A stretch of 64,000 nucleotides of DNA from Pararhizobium qamdonense. Its GTDB lineage: Bacteria > Pseudomonadota > Alphaproteobacteria > Rhizobiales > Rhizobiaceae. The stretch is taken from assembly GCF_029277445.1 (NCBI RefSeq), contig NZ_CP119566.1:3164001-3228000 (forward strand), in the 5' to 3' direction. Below the pieces are notes generated by a model. It worked only from the letters and a program-made list of their open reading frames with translations. It made no database searches and was not told the origin of the DNA. The stretch's first letter is position 1. Every line of letters starts with the position of its first letter. Shown here one piece after another: positions 8,238 to 17,770 of this stretch. The position numbers and the translations under genes were made by a program.

Positions 8238-9029
8238 ATGGGCGACACAGGTTTCTTCGCGGCCCTTCTGGCAAGGGTCGCAGCCGCGTTGCCGGAGCAT
8301 GGCCTCCATGCGCTGCTGGCCTGCAGCTTCATTGCCGGCATGGCGCGCGGGTTTTCCGGCTTTGGCGCCGCTCTTATCCTTATCCCCATCGGCGGATCGA
8401 TCGTTGGCCCGAAGATTATTTCGCCGGTGCTTCTGCTGATCGACACGATCGCTGCCGCAGGCATGCTGCCTGCCGCATGGCGCTCAGCCAACCGGCGCGA
8501 AGTCTTCACCATGGCCTCCGGCGCCCTGATCGGCGTGCCGCTCGGCACCACGGCTCTTGCCCTGGCTGATCCCTTGTATCTGCGCTGGGCGATCACAGTT
8601 CTTGGGGCGCTGATGCTGATCCTGCTCGTTTCGGGCTGGCGCTATCAGGGACAGCCGCGCGCCGCGCTGACGGCCGGTGTCGGCGGCATCGCCGGCGTTT
8701 TCAGCGGCGCGGCTCAGCTGGGCGGCCCACCGGTGGTCGCCTACTGGCTGAGCGGCGCGACCGACGTGCTGGTGATCCGTTCCAATCTGATGCTCTATTT
8801 CGTTGTTTCCTCGGCGCTGACGGCAGTTACCTATGTGATTGGCGGGCTGTTCGTCGAACAGGTCTTTGCGCTGACATTGGTCATCGTGCCGCTCTATGCC
8901 AGCGGCCTCTACGCCGGTTCGCGCCTCTTTGGACTGGCAAGACCATCGACGTTCCGGACCATCTGCTATGTGCTGATCGGTGCCTCCGCCCTTCTCGGCA
9001 TGCCCGCCCTCGATGGACTGATGCGCTGA
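8238..9029 (+). CDS. TauE/SafE (TSUP) family permease
   Basis: A 263-residue inner-membrane protein with about eight hydrophobic helices in two repeats. The family signature appears as FIAGMARGFSGFGAALILIP (first repeat) and GGIAGVFSGAAQLGGPPVVAYW (second repeat). TSUP proteins carry sulfite, sulfoacetate, sulfonates or other anions; no neighbouring sulfur gene narrows this. The start ATG has CAGGGA upstream. Its stop at 9029 abuts the convergent ctaA stop at 9030 with no spacer. Confidence 0.9.
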   Translation: MGDTGFFAALLARVAAALPEHGLHALLACSFIAGMARGFSGFGAALILIPIGGSIVGPKIISPVLLLIDTIAAAGMLPAAWRSANRREVFTMASGALIGVPLGTTALALADPLYLRWAITVLGALMLILLVSGWRYQGQPRAALTAGVGGIAGVFSGAAQLGGPPVVAYWLSGATDVLVIRSNLMLYFVVSSALTAVTYVIGGLFVEQVFALTLVIVPLYASGLYAGSRLFGLARPSTFRTICYVLIGASALLGMPALDGLMR

Positions 9030-10133
9030 TCAGTTCCGGACCGCGATTTCCAGCGGACGCGGATATTCGCCCGAAAAAGCCCGCCAATGCGCGACGGCAA
9101 AGCCGAGCACGACGAGCGCGCCGCCCTGATGGGCGACACCCCAGCCGACCGGAACCTGCAGGATCAGCGTCGCAATCCCGATCAGCGCCTGGATCGTTAC
9201 CAGCATGAACAAAAGAATGGAGCGCCGCGCATGCGTCGTTTCCGGCGCGTTACGCAGCGAGGCGATCATGTGCATCGCCACGAAGGCAAACAGCACATAG
9301 GCGCCGATCCGGTGGACGAACTGCACGGTTTTCGGATTTTCGAACAGGTTGATCCAGAACGGTTTTTGGATGAACAGGTCGCCGGGGACCCATGCGCCGT
9401 CCATCAAGGGCCAGGTATTGTAGGAAAAGCCCGCATCGAGGCCGGCGACCAGCGCACCGAGATAGATCTGAAACAGCGCCATGCAGGCGATGATCGCAGC
9501 CATTTTCTTCGAGCTTTTGGTCGGCGCCGGATCATTGGCATGCGGCGCCAGCCCCCTGCCGATCCAGATGCAGGAGACGAAGATCAGACAGGCGATGATA
9601 AGATGGGTGGCTAGGCGGTACTGGCTGACCTCGGTGCGATCGGCAAGGCCGGAAGAGACCATCCACCAGCCGATGAAGCCCTGAAAACCGCCGAGCGCCA
9701 GAATGCCGAGCAGCGGCAGCTTCAAACGGGGCTCGATCTGGCCGCGAATCCAGAAGAAGGCCAGCGGCACGGCAAAGATCAGGCCGATCGAGCGGGCCAA
9801 AAGCCGGTGCGCCCATTCCCACCAGAAGATGGTCTTGAATCCTTCCACCGTCATGTCGCTGTTCAGCTGCTCATATTGCGGGATCTGCTTGTAGAGCTCG
9901 AACTCCTCCTGCCACTCGGCAGCATTGAGCGGCGGGATCACGCCGTGGATCGGTTTCCACTGGGTAATTGACAGGCCGGATTCCGTCAGACGCGTCGCGC
10001 CGCCGACCAGCACCAGCCCGAACAGAACCAAGACAACGATGCCCAGCCAGATCCTGATCTGGGTCCGGTTGCGGCTGACCGTATCGATCTCGCGCATGAG
10101 ACGCTGCTGCGTCGCCAAATCCGTGCTTGCCAT
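9030..10133 (-). CDS. ctaA: Haem A synthase (CtaA, type 2)
   Basis: A 367-residue membrane enzyme with about eight helices that oxidises haem O to haem A for cytochrome c oxidase. The conserved His sites are visible: [37 protein letters not shown] and [13 protein letters not shown]. The [23 protein letters not shown] loop of COX15/CtaA follows the first helix. The start chosen is [10 protein letters not shown] at 10133, with GGAGG upstream; in-frame Met codons further upstream lack support. No ctaB or ctaD is in the window. Confidence 0.95.
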   Translation of the reverse strand: MASTDLATQQRLMREIDTVSRNRTQIRIWLGIVVLVLFGLVLVGGATRLTESGLSITQWKPIHGVIPPLNAAEWQEEFELYKQIPQYEQLNSDMTVEGFKTIFWWEWAHRLLARSIGLIFAVPLAFFWIRGQIEPRLKLPLLGILALGGFQGFIGWWMVSSGLADRTEVSQYRLATHLIIACLIFVSCIWIGRGLAPHANDPAPTKSSKKMAAIIACMALFQIYLGALVAGLDAGFSYNTWPLMDGAWVPGDLFIQKPFWINLFENPKTVQFVHRIGAYVLFAFVAMHMIASLRNAPETTHARRSILLFMLVTIQALIGIATLILQVPVGWGVAHQGGALVVLGFAVAHWRAFSGEYPRPLEIAVRN

Positions 10134-10309
10134 CGAAGCCTCCATCGTCGAAACGCAAGGCCCCATACCTTCGCAAGGCGAATTGTCCGGGGGCGCATGC
10201 ATCAAAGCCGTTGATTTGCACCAGAGCAGCATGCAAAACAAGGCTTACCCCTTTGCGGCATGCCGTCGCGGCAATTTGTCCGGCGAAAACGCCAACCGGA
10301 AAGACATCA

Positions 10310-10522
10310 ATGCCCGTACGCCTGAGAAAACTGATCGGCACCGTCCTGATCATCATCCTCGTCATCGTCTATGCGCTGGCGGCCACCACCTTTGCCTCGC
10401 TTCTGCTTGGCACCTCGCCGTGGTGGGTGCATCTGGCCTATTTCTTCTTCACCGGCCTGTTGTGGATCCTGCCCGCCATGCTGATCATCAAGTGGATGGA
10501 GAAACCCGCAAAGCCGCGTTGA
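10310..10522 (+). CDS. DUF2842 small membrane protein
   Basis: A 70-residue protein with two hydrophobic helices (LIGTVLIIILVIVYALAATT and VHLAYFFFTGLLWILPAMLI) and a basic C-terminus (KWMEKPAKPR). Pattern and length match the DUF2842 family of alphaproteobacteria. Function is unknown. It is divergent from ctaA, a frequent rhizobial arrangement that may hint at respiratory-chain assembly, but this is only contextual. The phosphoesterase gene begins 34 bases downstream. Confidence 0.8.
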   Translation: MPVRLRKLIGTVLIIILVIVYALAATTFASLLLGTSPWWVHLAYFFFTGLLWILPAMLIIKWMEKPAKPR

Positions 10523-10556
10523 GCCGAAAAGCAGGGTTAAGCCTAAGGACAGGTAT

Positions 10557-11300
10557 ATGAAAATTGCAGTGATCGCCGATATCCACGGCAACGACCTGGC
10601 CCTTGAAGCCGTGCTTGCCGATATTGCGGCGCACGGAATCGACGACGTCGTCAATCTTGGCGACCACCTCAGCGGCCCGCTCAACGCGGCGCGCACCGCC
10701 GATATCCTGATGGCCCGCAATTTCCCGTCGATCCGGGGAAATCACGACCGCTGGCTGACCACGAAGGAACCGGCCGCAATGGGCCAGTGGGACCGCGCCG
10801 CGCATGACGAATTGCAGCCGCACCATCTCGACTGGCTGCGCACCCTGCCGCCGACGCTCGTTCACCGCGAGCAACTGTTTCTCTGCCACGGCATTCCGCA
10901 GGACGATCTCACCTATTGGCTGGAAGACCTGACGGCTGACGGCGTCGTCCACATGTCGGCCCGCCAGCGGATCGAGCGTTTCGCCGAAGGTATCGACTAT
11001 CCCGTCATCCTGTGCGGCCACACCCATATTCCCCGCGCGGTCCGCCTTTCTGACGGGCGGATTGTCGTTAATCCCGGCAGCGTCGGCTGCCCTGGCTATG
11101 ACGATGACGAACCGGTCTTCCACAAGGTGGAAACCGGATCGCCGGATGCCGCCTACGCCATCCTTGAAAAGGCAGACGGCCGCTGGGACGTGACCTTCCG
11201 GCGCGTCGCCTACGACCACATGGCGATGTCGCGGCTGGCGCAGGAACGCGGAAACAAGGAATGGGCGAGCGCGCTCGCCACTGGTTGGATCGCCACCTAG
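10557..11300 (+). CDS. YfcE/calcineurin-like metallophosphoesterase
   Basis: A 247-residue protein with a full set of metallophosphoesterase motifs: DIHGN (residues 8-12), NLGDH, RGNHDRW, LCHG and GHTHIPR near residue 160, all dimetal ligands, followed by VVNPGSVGCP. These enzymes cleave phosphodiesters or nucleotides; substrate unknown. The start ATG has AGGACAGGT just upstream. It may share a transcript with the DUF2842 gene. Confidence 0.88.
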   Translation: MKIAVIADIHGNDLALEAVLADIAAHGIDDVVNLGDHLSGPLNAARTADILMARNFPSIRGNHDRWLTTKEPAAMGQWDRAAHDELQPHHLDWLRTLPPTLVHREQLFLCHGIPQDDLTYWLEDLTADGVVHMSARQRIERFAEGIDYPVILCGHTHIPRAVRLSDGRIVVNPGSVGCPGYDDDEPVFHKVETGSPDAAYAILEKADGRWDVTFRRVAYDHMAMSRLAQERGNKEWASALATGWIAT

Positions 11301-11301
11301 A

Positions 11302-11952
11302 TCACTTAGCCCCTTCGAGCGCCTCGATATCGGCGCCGGTGATCGCGGCGATATGGCGGGTGACCTTGTCCACCGGCCAGTTCCACCAGGCGATGGCCGA
11401 GAGGCGCTTCACGACATCATCGCTGAAACGCTGCTTCATCACCCTGCCCGGGTTTCCCGCCACAACGCTGTAGGGCGGCACATCGCTCGCCACGACGGCA
11501 TGGGCGCCAATGATGGCGCCGTCGCCGATCGTCACGCCCGGCAGGATCGTCGCCTTGGTGCCGATCCAGACGTCGTTGCCCACCGTCGTGTCGCCCCGGT
11601 AGCCGCTGGCATAGGCAGCGGGGTCGAACCCGTCGCGCCATGCGCCGGGAAAGATGCCGAACGGATAGGTCGAAAAGCCCTGCATGGCATGATTGGCGCC
11701 GTTCATGATGAACGCAACACCCTGCGCCAGCGCGCAATAGCGGCCGATCTGCAACCGGTCGCCGATGAAATCAAAATGATAGAGCACGCATTTCTTCTCG
11801 AAATGCTCAGGGCCATCAGGATCGTCGTAATAGCTGAAATCGCCGGCCGTGATCAGCGGCGAGCGCACGAGATTCTTCAGAAAGCCGATCTGCGGAAAGG
11901 CGGCGACAGGGGTCACGGCACCGGAATCCGGCGCGATTTTAGAAACAGGCAT
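11302..11952 (-). CDS. CatB/Vat-type hexapeptide O-acetyltransferase
   Basis: A 216-residue left-handed beta-helix acetyltransferase. Hexapeptide repeats are evident ([50 protein letters not shown]) followed by the [16 protein letters not shown] end typical of xenobiotic acetyltransferases. The catalytic His is in [15 protein letters not shown]. The family acetylates chloramphenicol or streptogramin A, or sugars. Beside a polysaccharide locus, a sugar acetylation role is at least as likely as drug resistance. It converges on the phosphoesterase gene, with stops one base apart. Confidence 0.87.
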   Translation of the reverse strand: MPVSKIAPDSGAVTPVAAFPQIGFLKNLVRSPLITAGDFSYYDDPDGPEHFEKKCVLYHFDFIGDRLQIGRYCALAQGVAFIMNGANHAMQGFSTYPFGIFPGAWRDGFDPAAYASGYRGDTTVGNDVWIGTKATILPGVTIGDGAIIGAHAVVASDVPPYSVVAGNPGRVMKQRFSDDVVKRLSAIAWWNWPVDKVTRHIAAITGADIEALEGAK

Positions 11953-12281
11953 GGGAAGACTCCACCTTTATGTCCAAGGGTCTTGGTGACATAGAGCGGC
12001 CTGGAAACGCGCGGGACTTGCCGCGAATTGTCCGGACCTTGTTCAGTGGCGCATCGGTCTCTCCCTGAAAACAGATGCCCGGCATAGCAAGAATTGCGTC
12101 CGGAATCCACCTGTGCCGCCCGCCCGGCCTTTCCTTTGAAAGCCGGATGGTCTTATCCATTCGGTAACCGCATTTGATGAAATCGGCGTCCCGCCGGGCG
12201 GCGCCTGTGCCATTTAAATGAAAATAAGGGCATGCTCGGCTTAGATGAGACGTCATCCCGTTCCCGGAACCGCCAGCGATC
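11953..12281. other. Intergenic region without a supported gene (329 bp)
   Basis: This lies between divergent genes for the CatB-like acetyltransferase and the CelD-like acyltransferase. It must hold both promoters. I see no tRNA, terminator or convincing operator; short open frames here lack ribosome-binding sites and family resemblance. Confidence 0.6.
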
Positions 12282-13550
12282 ATGACCGACGTGGACTTCA
12301 ATATCATGCCCGTTCGCAAGGCTCGCCGCCATGTTTGGCTCGGCCAGCGCGATCAGGTGCGCGATATCGCGCGTGCGGAAGGGCTGACGCTGAGCGTGCA
12401 TGTCAACATGCAGGCGCTGGAAGCGGACTGGCGCGCGCTGGAAGCTTTGCCTGCTACCTCGCTTCATCAGGGCTTTGACTGGTGCTCGGCCTGGGCGCAA
12501 ACCCATGCCAACCAGCTGCTTCTGGTGCGCGGCCGGATCGGCGAGAAGACGGTCTTCATCCTGCCGCTGGAACTCGTTCGCGGCCGCCTCTTCCGCACGG
12601 CCCGGTTCATCGGCTCGCCGCACAGCAATCTCAACACCGGGCTGTTCGCGGATGATTTCGATCCGGTCACCTGCTCGAAGTTCGCCGAAGAGCTGATTGC
12701 CGATCTCTCGGCCAAGCTCTCGCGCGTCGCCGATATCGTGACGCTGGAAAAGATGCCGTTCGACTGGCATGGGACGCGCCATGCTCTTTCCTCGTTTCCG
12801 GCCGTGCGCAACCAAAACGCATCCTATCAGCTGCCGCTTCTGGAGACGTTCGAAGCGACGCTCGCCCAGCTCAACGCCAAGCGGCGGCGCAAGAAATTCC
12901 GCATTTCGGAAAAACGGCTGGAAGCGCTCGGTGGTTACGACCATGTAATTGCCACCACATGCGAAGAACGCCAGCAGATCCTCAAGCGGTTCTTCGAGCA
13001 GAAGGCCACCCGCTTCAAGGCGCTCGGCCTCCCCAACGTCTTTCAGGACGAGGAAACGCAAGCGTTCTTCCATGCTCTATCAGCCGTGGAACCGGCTCGT
13101 GAAGGCCAGCCGCTCGAACTCAATGCGATCCGTCTGCGCGGTGATCAGAACGGCCGTATCGTTGCCATTGCCGGTCTGTCGCGCAAGGGCGATCACGTCA
13201 TCTGCCAGTTCGGATCGATCGACGACGATATTGCGGCGGATGCCAGCCCCGGCGAGCTTTTGTTTTACCTGATCATCCGCAAATGCAACGCTGAAGGCGT
13301 GAAGCTGTTCGATTTCGGCATCGGCGATCAGGGCTACAAGCGCTCCTGGTGCACGGTGGAGACGGTCCAGCGGGATATCGTCCTTCCCTTGACGCTGCGC
13401 GGACGCCTGGCGGCATCGGTGCATCGCGCCGCCGTCCGGCTGAAATCCGGCATCAAGAAGAACAAGAAAGCCTATGCCTTCGTCCAGCGGCTGCGCCAGC
13501 GCCGGCAGGCGCCCGGTGCGGTGGCCGTTGCGGAAACGGACAGCGACTGA
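12282..13550 (+). CDS. CelD/BcsL-like GNAT acyltransferase of the polysaccharide locus
   Basis: A 422-residue protein of the CelD/BcsL type: a FemAB-related double-GNAT fold often encoded in polysaccharide clusters. Visible features include the N-terminal LEADWRALEALPATSLHQGFDWCSAW, the middle KRRRKKFRISEKRLEALGG helix, and the C-terminal RKCNAEGVKLFDFGIGDQGYKRSW (CoA/acceptor side). It probably adds an acyl group to a sugar or polymer; the substrate is unknown. It converges with the Wzz-like gene (stops 13550 and 13564). A basic C-terminal tail (KKNKKAYAFVQRLRQRR) is present. Confidence 0.8.
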   Translation: MTDVDFNIMPVRKARRHVWLGQRDQVRDIARAEGLTLSVHVNMQALEADWRALEALPATSLHQGFDWCSAWAQTHANQLLLVRGRIGEKTVFILPLELVRGRLFRTARFIGSPHSNLNTGLFADDFDPVTCSKFAEELIADLSAKLSRVADIVTLEKMPFDWHGTRHALSSFPAVRNQNASYQLPLLETFEATLAQLNAKRRRKKFRISEKRLEALGGYDHVIATTCEERQQILKRFFEQKATRFKALGLPNVFQDEETQAFFHALSAVEPAREGQPLELNAIRLRGDQNGRIVAIAGLSRKGDHVICQFGSIDDDIAADASPGELLFYLIIRKCNAEGVKLFDFGIGDQGYKRSWCTVETVQRDIVLPLTLRGRLAASVHRAAVRLKSGIKKNKKAYAFVQRLRQRRQAPGAVAVAETDSD

Positions 13551-13563
13551 AACGCCGGCGGTA

Positions 13564-15759
13564 TCAAGCTGCCCGGCGGCCTGAATTGCCCGGCTGCGGA
13601 TAGCCTGTTCCCGTCATCAGCACGATCTCGCCAAAGCCCGCTTCGCCAAAACCGGTGATAAGTTCGATGATCTCCTCGTTGGCGACGGATGGTGCCGAGA
13701 TGATGATCTTGGTATCGCGCGCACGCGTCACCCGGCTGATGGCACCGGCATCGGCAGGGCCGCATTCGATGAGCACCGTGTCATAGGCATTCGCCAAAGC
13801 ATCGATGATCATCTGCAGCCGCTCGATGCCGCGCATGGCCAGCACCGGATCGGCATCGCCCTGCGGAATGATATGCGCGTCCGACAGCCGGTCGGCATGG
13901 ATCGTTTCCGTGAAGGGAACTTCGCCAGCCAGAAGGTTGGTAATCCCGGCGAGATCGGCCGTCTCGGTCATCAGCCGTGTCGGGCATGCCGACCCGGTGA
14001 GGTCGATCAGGACGATCTTGCGTCCCTCTTCAGAGACCAGCCGCGCTAGTGCCACCGCATTGACCGAGCCCTCGTCGCCCGCCGGCGACACGGAGATGGC
14101 GACGCGCACATCGTCGGCGCTCAGGTGATCGGCAACCGAAGCAATCGAAAAATCGTCCTCTTCCGGCGCGTCAAATTCAGGCTCTGCCGGTTCCGGCTCC
14201 GGTTTCGATTCGATCGGCGCCGCCATGACGGGTGCGCGGGCAACGGCAGGCGCCGCTTCCACGGGGACCGGACGGATCAAGGGTTCGGCAACCGGCTGGA
14301 CCGGCTGGAACTCCACTGGCTCTTCGTCGAAAACCTCGTCCTCCCGGCGGCCAACGGGGCGCAGGGCCCGGCCGCTGAAGAGCTCGGAAAGCATGATGAT
14401 CACGCAGCTGACGAGAAAGGCTGCAAAGCCAGCAACGATGGTGATCGGCAGGACCTTGGGGAAGCTGACTTCGGTTGGCTCGACCGCCTGCGATATGACG
14501 CGCGCATCGGCCGGCGCTGCATTCTCCCCGCTGCGCGATGTCGCCTCGCGGTAGCGTGCCAGATAGGTTTCGAGCAGTTGGCGCTGCGCGGTTGCTTCCC
14601 GCTCCAGCGCCCGCAGGCCGACCTCATCTTCGCCGGCCTTCGCCGAATTCGCCTTCAACGTATTGAGCTGCGCCATCAATTGGCGCTCGCGCAACTGCGA
14701 GACATTCGCCTCGTTTTCCAGGCTGCCGAGGATTTTCCGGGTTTCGCTGATGATCTGCGTCCGGATGCCCTGAAGCTGGGATTTCAGTCCCTTCAGGCGC
14801 GGATGGCCATCAAGAAGCGTGGTCGAGAGATCGGCAATCTGGCCCTGGATGTTGGATTCGGTTTCCTTCAGCCGCTGGATCATCGGCGAGGCAACGACAT
14901 CGTTCAGCGTATCGACGGCCCGGCCGCTGGCAAGCGCGGTGCGCACGTTTTCCGCCCGCGCTTCGGCATTGGCCCGCTCGCCGCGCACGCGGGCAAGCTC
15001 GGTCGAGATATCGTTCAGCTGCTTGGTCGCAAAGGTGCCGCCGGTTTCGCCTGTCAGCAGCAGATCGGATGACGAGCGGTAGTCCGCAACCTTGGCCTCG
15101 GCGTCGCGAACCTTTTCGCGCAGATTGGCAATTTCCGGCTCCAGCCAGCGGCTGGCCTCGGAGTTGGAATCGAGCTTGGCACCGCTTTGCAGCGACAGGA
15201 AGACCTTCGCCATGGCATTGGGGATCGCGGCGGCCAGTTTCGGATCTTCCGAGGTGAATTGCATTGCAATCACCCGCGATTTTTCCACCTGATAGACCTG
15301 CAGCTTCTTCTGGAACTCTTTCAGGACGCGCTCTTCGGGGGGAAGGTCGAGCGGGTTCTTCTTGATGCCGAGCATGACAAGCACGTCGGAGATCGCCGAC
15401 GGGTTGGTGGTCGGATCGAATTCCGGCAATTCGTACAGCTTCATGTCGCGGGCGACCTGCTTGATCAGGTCGGCCGAGCGCAACACCTGAACCTGGCTGG
15501 AAATACCGGATTCGTCGAATTGACTGTCGCCGGTCTGCGGCTGCGCCTGGTTGGCGCCGCTGAATTCGGCCTGGCGCGATTCGATCAGAAGCCGGGCCTC
15601 GCCCTGATATTCCGGGCTCATCAGACTGGCGCCGATAAAGGCCAGGCCGCCAAACGCAACAGTCGCCAACAGCACCCTGCCCCGCCGGCGCCAGATGGCG
15701 CGGAAAAGCCCGCCGAGATCGATATCTACATCCTGATGACCGTCGTTGACGCCCGGCAT
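13564..15759 (-). CDS. Wzz/GumC-type polysaccharide co-polymerase with degenerate BY-kinase domain
   Basis: A 731-residue protein. TM1 is at about residues 29-48, a long periplasmic part with coiled coil follows (residues about 200-410), and TM2 is at about 436-458 after VSFPKVLP. A Pro/Glu-rich cytoplasmic linker (about 480-535) leads to a C-terminal P-loop-like domain (550-731). Such proteins set chain length and bridge to the outer-membrane Wza. The kinase motifs are lost: the Walker A region reads SPAGDEGSV with no GKS/T, the A' region VLIDLTGS and the B region VLIECGP, and there is no terminal Tyr cluster. It is therefore probably not an active tyrosine kinase. The start has GAGGTAAAG upstream. 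It is divergent from the Wza-like gene. Confidence 0.9.
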   Translation of the reverse strand: MPGVNDGHQDVDIDLGGLFRAIWRRRGRVLLATVAFGGLAFIGASLMSPEYQGEARLLIESRQAEFSGANQAQPQTGDSQFDESGISSQVQVLRSADLIKQVARDMKLYELPEFDPTTNPSAISDVLVMLGIKKNPLDLPPEERVLKEFQKKLQVYQVEKSRVIAMQFTSEDPKLAAAIPNAMAKVFLSLQSGAKLDSNSEASRWLEPEIANLREKVRDAEAKVADYRSSSDLLLTGETGGTFATKQLNDISTELARVRGERANAEARAENVRTALASGRAVDTLNDVVASPMIQRLKETESNIQGQIADLSTTLLDGHPRLKGLKSQLQGIRTQIISETRKILGSLENEANVSQLRERQLMAQLNTLKANSAKAGEDEVGLRALEREATAQRQLLETYLARYREATSRSGENAAPADARVISQAVEPTEVSFPKVLPITIVAGFAAFLVSCVIIMLSELFSGRALRPVGRREDEVFDEEPVEFQPVQPVAEPLIRPVPVEAAPAVARAPVMAAPIESKPEPEPAEPEFDAPEEDDFSIASVADHLSADDVRVAISVSPAGDEGSVNAVALARLVSEEGRKIVLIDLTGSACPTRLMTETADLAGITNLLAGEVPFTETIHADRLSDAHIIPQGDADPVLAMRGIERLQMIIDALANAYDTVLIECGPADAGAISRVTRARDTKIIISAPSVANEEIIELITGFGEAGFGEIVLMTGTGYPQPGNSGRRAA

Positions 15760-15966
15760 GCGCTTTACCTCGAACCTTCACAACTTCGCGCCACCGTAAA
15801 CAAACATGGTAACGCAACCGTTAATGCCCCTGCGACGGTGCACTTCATTTGACGCTTTATCGACTTGCAGCCCTACCGCGAAATTCTTCGCGGCCTTTAC
15901 CGGCTATTAACCTTAATGGATTGATAACATCAGGCCATGAACTGGTTTCTGGAACGCGAGAGCCCG

Positions 15967-16542
15967 ATGACATCCGCACGCATGAAAACAGGCCCTGTGT
16001 TGGCCGCACTCTCGTTGTGCCTTGCAATTTCAGGGTGCAGCAGCTACCAGCCGGCGCCCAAGGCTTTCCATGAAGCCACCATCCAGCCCTATCGCGTCGA
16101 TAGCGGCGACAGGCTGCGCATCAGCGTCTTTGAACAGGCAGGGCTCACCGGCAGCTACACGGTCGATCAGGCCGGCTATGTCGCCTTCCCGCTGATCGGT
16201 GCCGTACCGTCGCGCGGCCATACCCTGCCGGAAATGGAAAAGACCATCGCCAGCAAGCTGCGCGAAGGCTATCTGCGCGATCCGGACGTGACGATCGAGG
16301 TCGATCGCTACCGCTCCGTCTTCATCATGGGCGAAGTCGGCCAGGCCGGGCAATATTCCTATGTGCCGGGCATGACGGTTCAAAACGCCATTGCCGTGGC
16401 CGGCGGTTATTCGCCACGCGCCAACCAGGCCAATGTCGACGTCACCCGCAAGATCAATGGCCGTATTCTGACCGGCCGCGTGTCGATCTCCGACCCGATC
16501 ATGGCCGGCGACACGATCTATGTCCGTGAGCGGCTGTTCTGA
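15967..16542 (+). CDS. Wza-like polysaccharide export lipoprotein
   Basis: A protein of about 191 residues with a lipoprotein signal (LALxC-type box ending LAISGC) and a Poly_export plus SLBB layout: YRVDSGDRLRISVFEQAG, GYVAFPLIGAVPSRG, then VFIMGEVGQAGQYSYVPG. It should form or gate the outer-membrane channel for an exopolysaccharide. It is short compared with E. coli Wza (about 380 residues), lacking the C-terminal amphipathic helix, as is usual for rhizobial members. The start is uncertain: ATG at 15937, 15967 or 15982. It overlaps or abuts the next glycosyltransferase gene. Confidence 0.9.
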   Translation: MTSARMKTGPVLAALSLCLAISGCSSYQPAPKAFHEATIQPYRVDSGDRLRISVFEQAGLTGSYTVDQAGYVAFPLIGAVPSRGHTLPEMEKTIASKLREGYLRDPDVTIEVDRYRSVFIMGEVGQAGQYSYVPGMTVQNAIAVAGGYSPRANQANVDVTRKINGRILTGRVSISDPIMAGDTIYVRERLF

Positions 16543-16546
16543 CGGC

Positions 16547-17722
16547 ATGCCGGATCCCGAGCCGCTGCGCATCATTCACTGTTTCAGGTCGCCTATCGGG
16601 GGAATTTTCCGGCATGTGCGCGATCTGGCGGAAGCGCATGCGCGGCAGGGCCACGAGGTCGGCATCGTCTGCGACAGCACCACGGGCGGAAGCTACGAGG
16701 ATGCGCTTTTCGACGAGATCAGGCCCTTCCTGGCGCTCGGTCTCGTGCGCCTGCCAATCCGCCGCTCCATCGGTCCGGCGGATCTTGCGGCCCTTTGGAA
16801 AAGCTACAAGGAAATTAGAAGTTTGCAGCCGGATATCCTGCACGGTCATGGCGCCAAAGGCGGCGCTCTGGCCCGGATCATCGGCTCAGCCTTGCGGGTG
16901 AACAAGTATCGCGTTGCCCGCCTCTATTCGCCGCATGGCGGCAGCCTGCACTATAACGGCAAGAAGCCGTCGGGAAAGATCGTCTTCCTGCTGGAGCGCC
17001 TGCAGGAATATCTGACGGATGCGATCGTCTTCGTCTGTGACTTCGAGCGCCGGACCTATGAGCACAAGGTCGGCAAGCCGCGCATCCGCAGCGAGCGCAT
17101 CTATAACGGCATCGACGACCGCGATTTCGACACCGTCTATGCCCGGCCCGATGCCGTGGATTTTCTCTACATCGGCATGCTGCGCGATCTGAAGGGCCCG
17201 GACCTCTTCATCGATGCCTTTGCACGGACCGAGCGCAATATCGGCAGGCCGCTTTCGGCGATGATGATTGGCGACGGGCCGCAGAAGGACGATTACGAAC
17301 AGATGATGCTGGAACGCGGCCTCGGCCGCCGCATCGAGATGCTGCCGGCCATGAAGGCGCGCGACGCCTTTGCCTTTACCCGCAACGTGGTCGTGCCCTC
17401 GCGCGCTGAATCCATGCCCTATATCGTCCTGGAGGCCCTGGCCGCCCGCAAACCGGTGATTGCTTCGCGCGTCGGCGGCATACCGGAAGTGCTCGGCGCA
17501 GACAGTGCCGCGCTTGCCACCCCCGGCGATGCGCAGTCGCTGGCCGATGTGATGACGGCTGCGATGACGCAAAAGGATTGGGCGGCGAAAGTCATGCCGG
17601 AGGCCGAAGCCTTCAAGACCGCCTTTGCAACCTCGACGATGTCGGCCAGCATCATGCGGCTCTACCGCCAGCTTGTGCCGGAAAAGGCCAGCTTGCGCGA
17701 AACGGCGGCAAAGACCCCGTAA
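16547..17722 (+). CDS. GT4-family glycosyltransferase
   Basis: A 391-residue GT-B glycosyltransferase. The N-terminal domain begins RIIHCFRSPIGGIFRHVRDLAEAH; the C-terminal nucleotide-sugar domain has VDFLYIGMLRDLKGPDLFIDA, MMIGDGPQKDDYE and the EX7E-type VVPSRAESMPYIVLEALAARKPVIAS. It transfers a sugar onto a lipid-linked intermediate in the cytoplasm. An alternative ATG 27 bases upstream (16520) would overlap the Wza-like gene. Spacing implies translational coupling within one operon running to 21842. Confidence 0.92.
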   Translation: MPDPEPLRIIHCFRSPIGGIFRHVRDLAEAHARQGHEVGIVCDSTTGGSYEDALFDEIRPFLALGLVRLPIRRSIGPADLAALWKSYKEIRSLQPDILHGHGAKGGALARIIGSALRVNKYRVARLYSPHGGSLHYNGKKPSGKIVFLLERLQEYLTDAIVFVCDFERRTYEHKVGKPRIRSERIYNGIDDRDFDTVYARPDAVDFLYIGMLRDLKGPDLFIDAFARTERNIGRPLSAMMIGDGPQKDDYEQMMLERGLGRRIEMLPAMKARDAFAFTRNVVVPSRAESMPYIVLEALAARKPVIASRVGGIPEVLGADSAALATPGDAQSLADVMTAAMTQKDWAAKVMPEAEAFKTAFATSTMSASIMRLYRQLVPEKASLRETAAKTP

Positions 17723-17770
17723 GCGTTTCTTAGGGGCTTTCTGCTATCCCGAAGGGACACAACGGCCCGG

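Noticed and set aside
14125..15072. A 315-residue plus-strand open frame
   Set aside because: It lies antisense to the Wzz-like gene, shows no domain and reflects high third-position GC.
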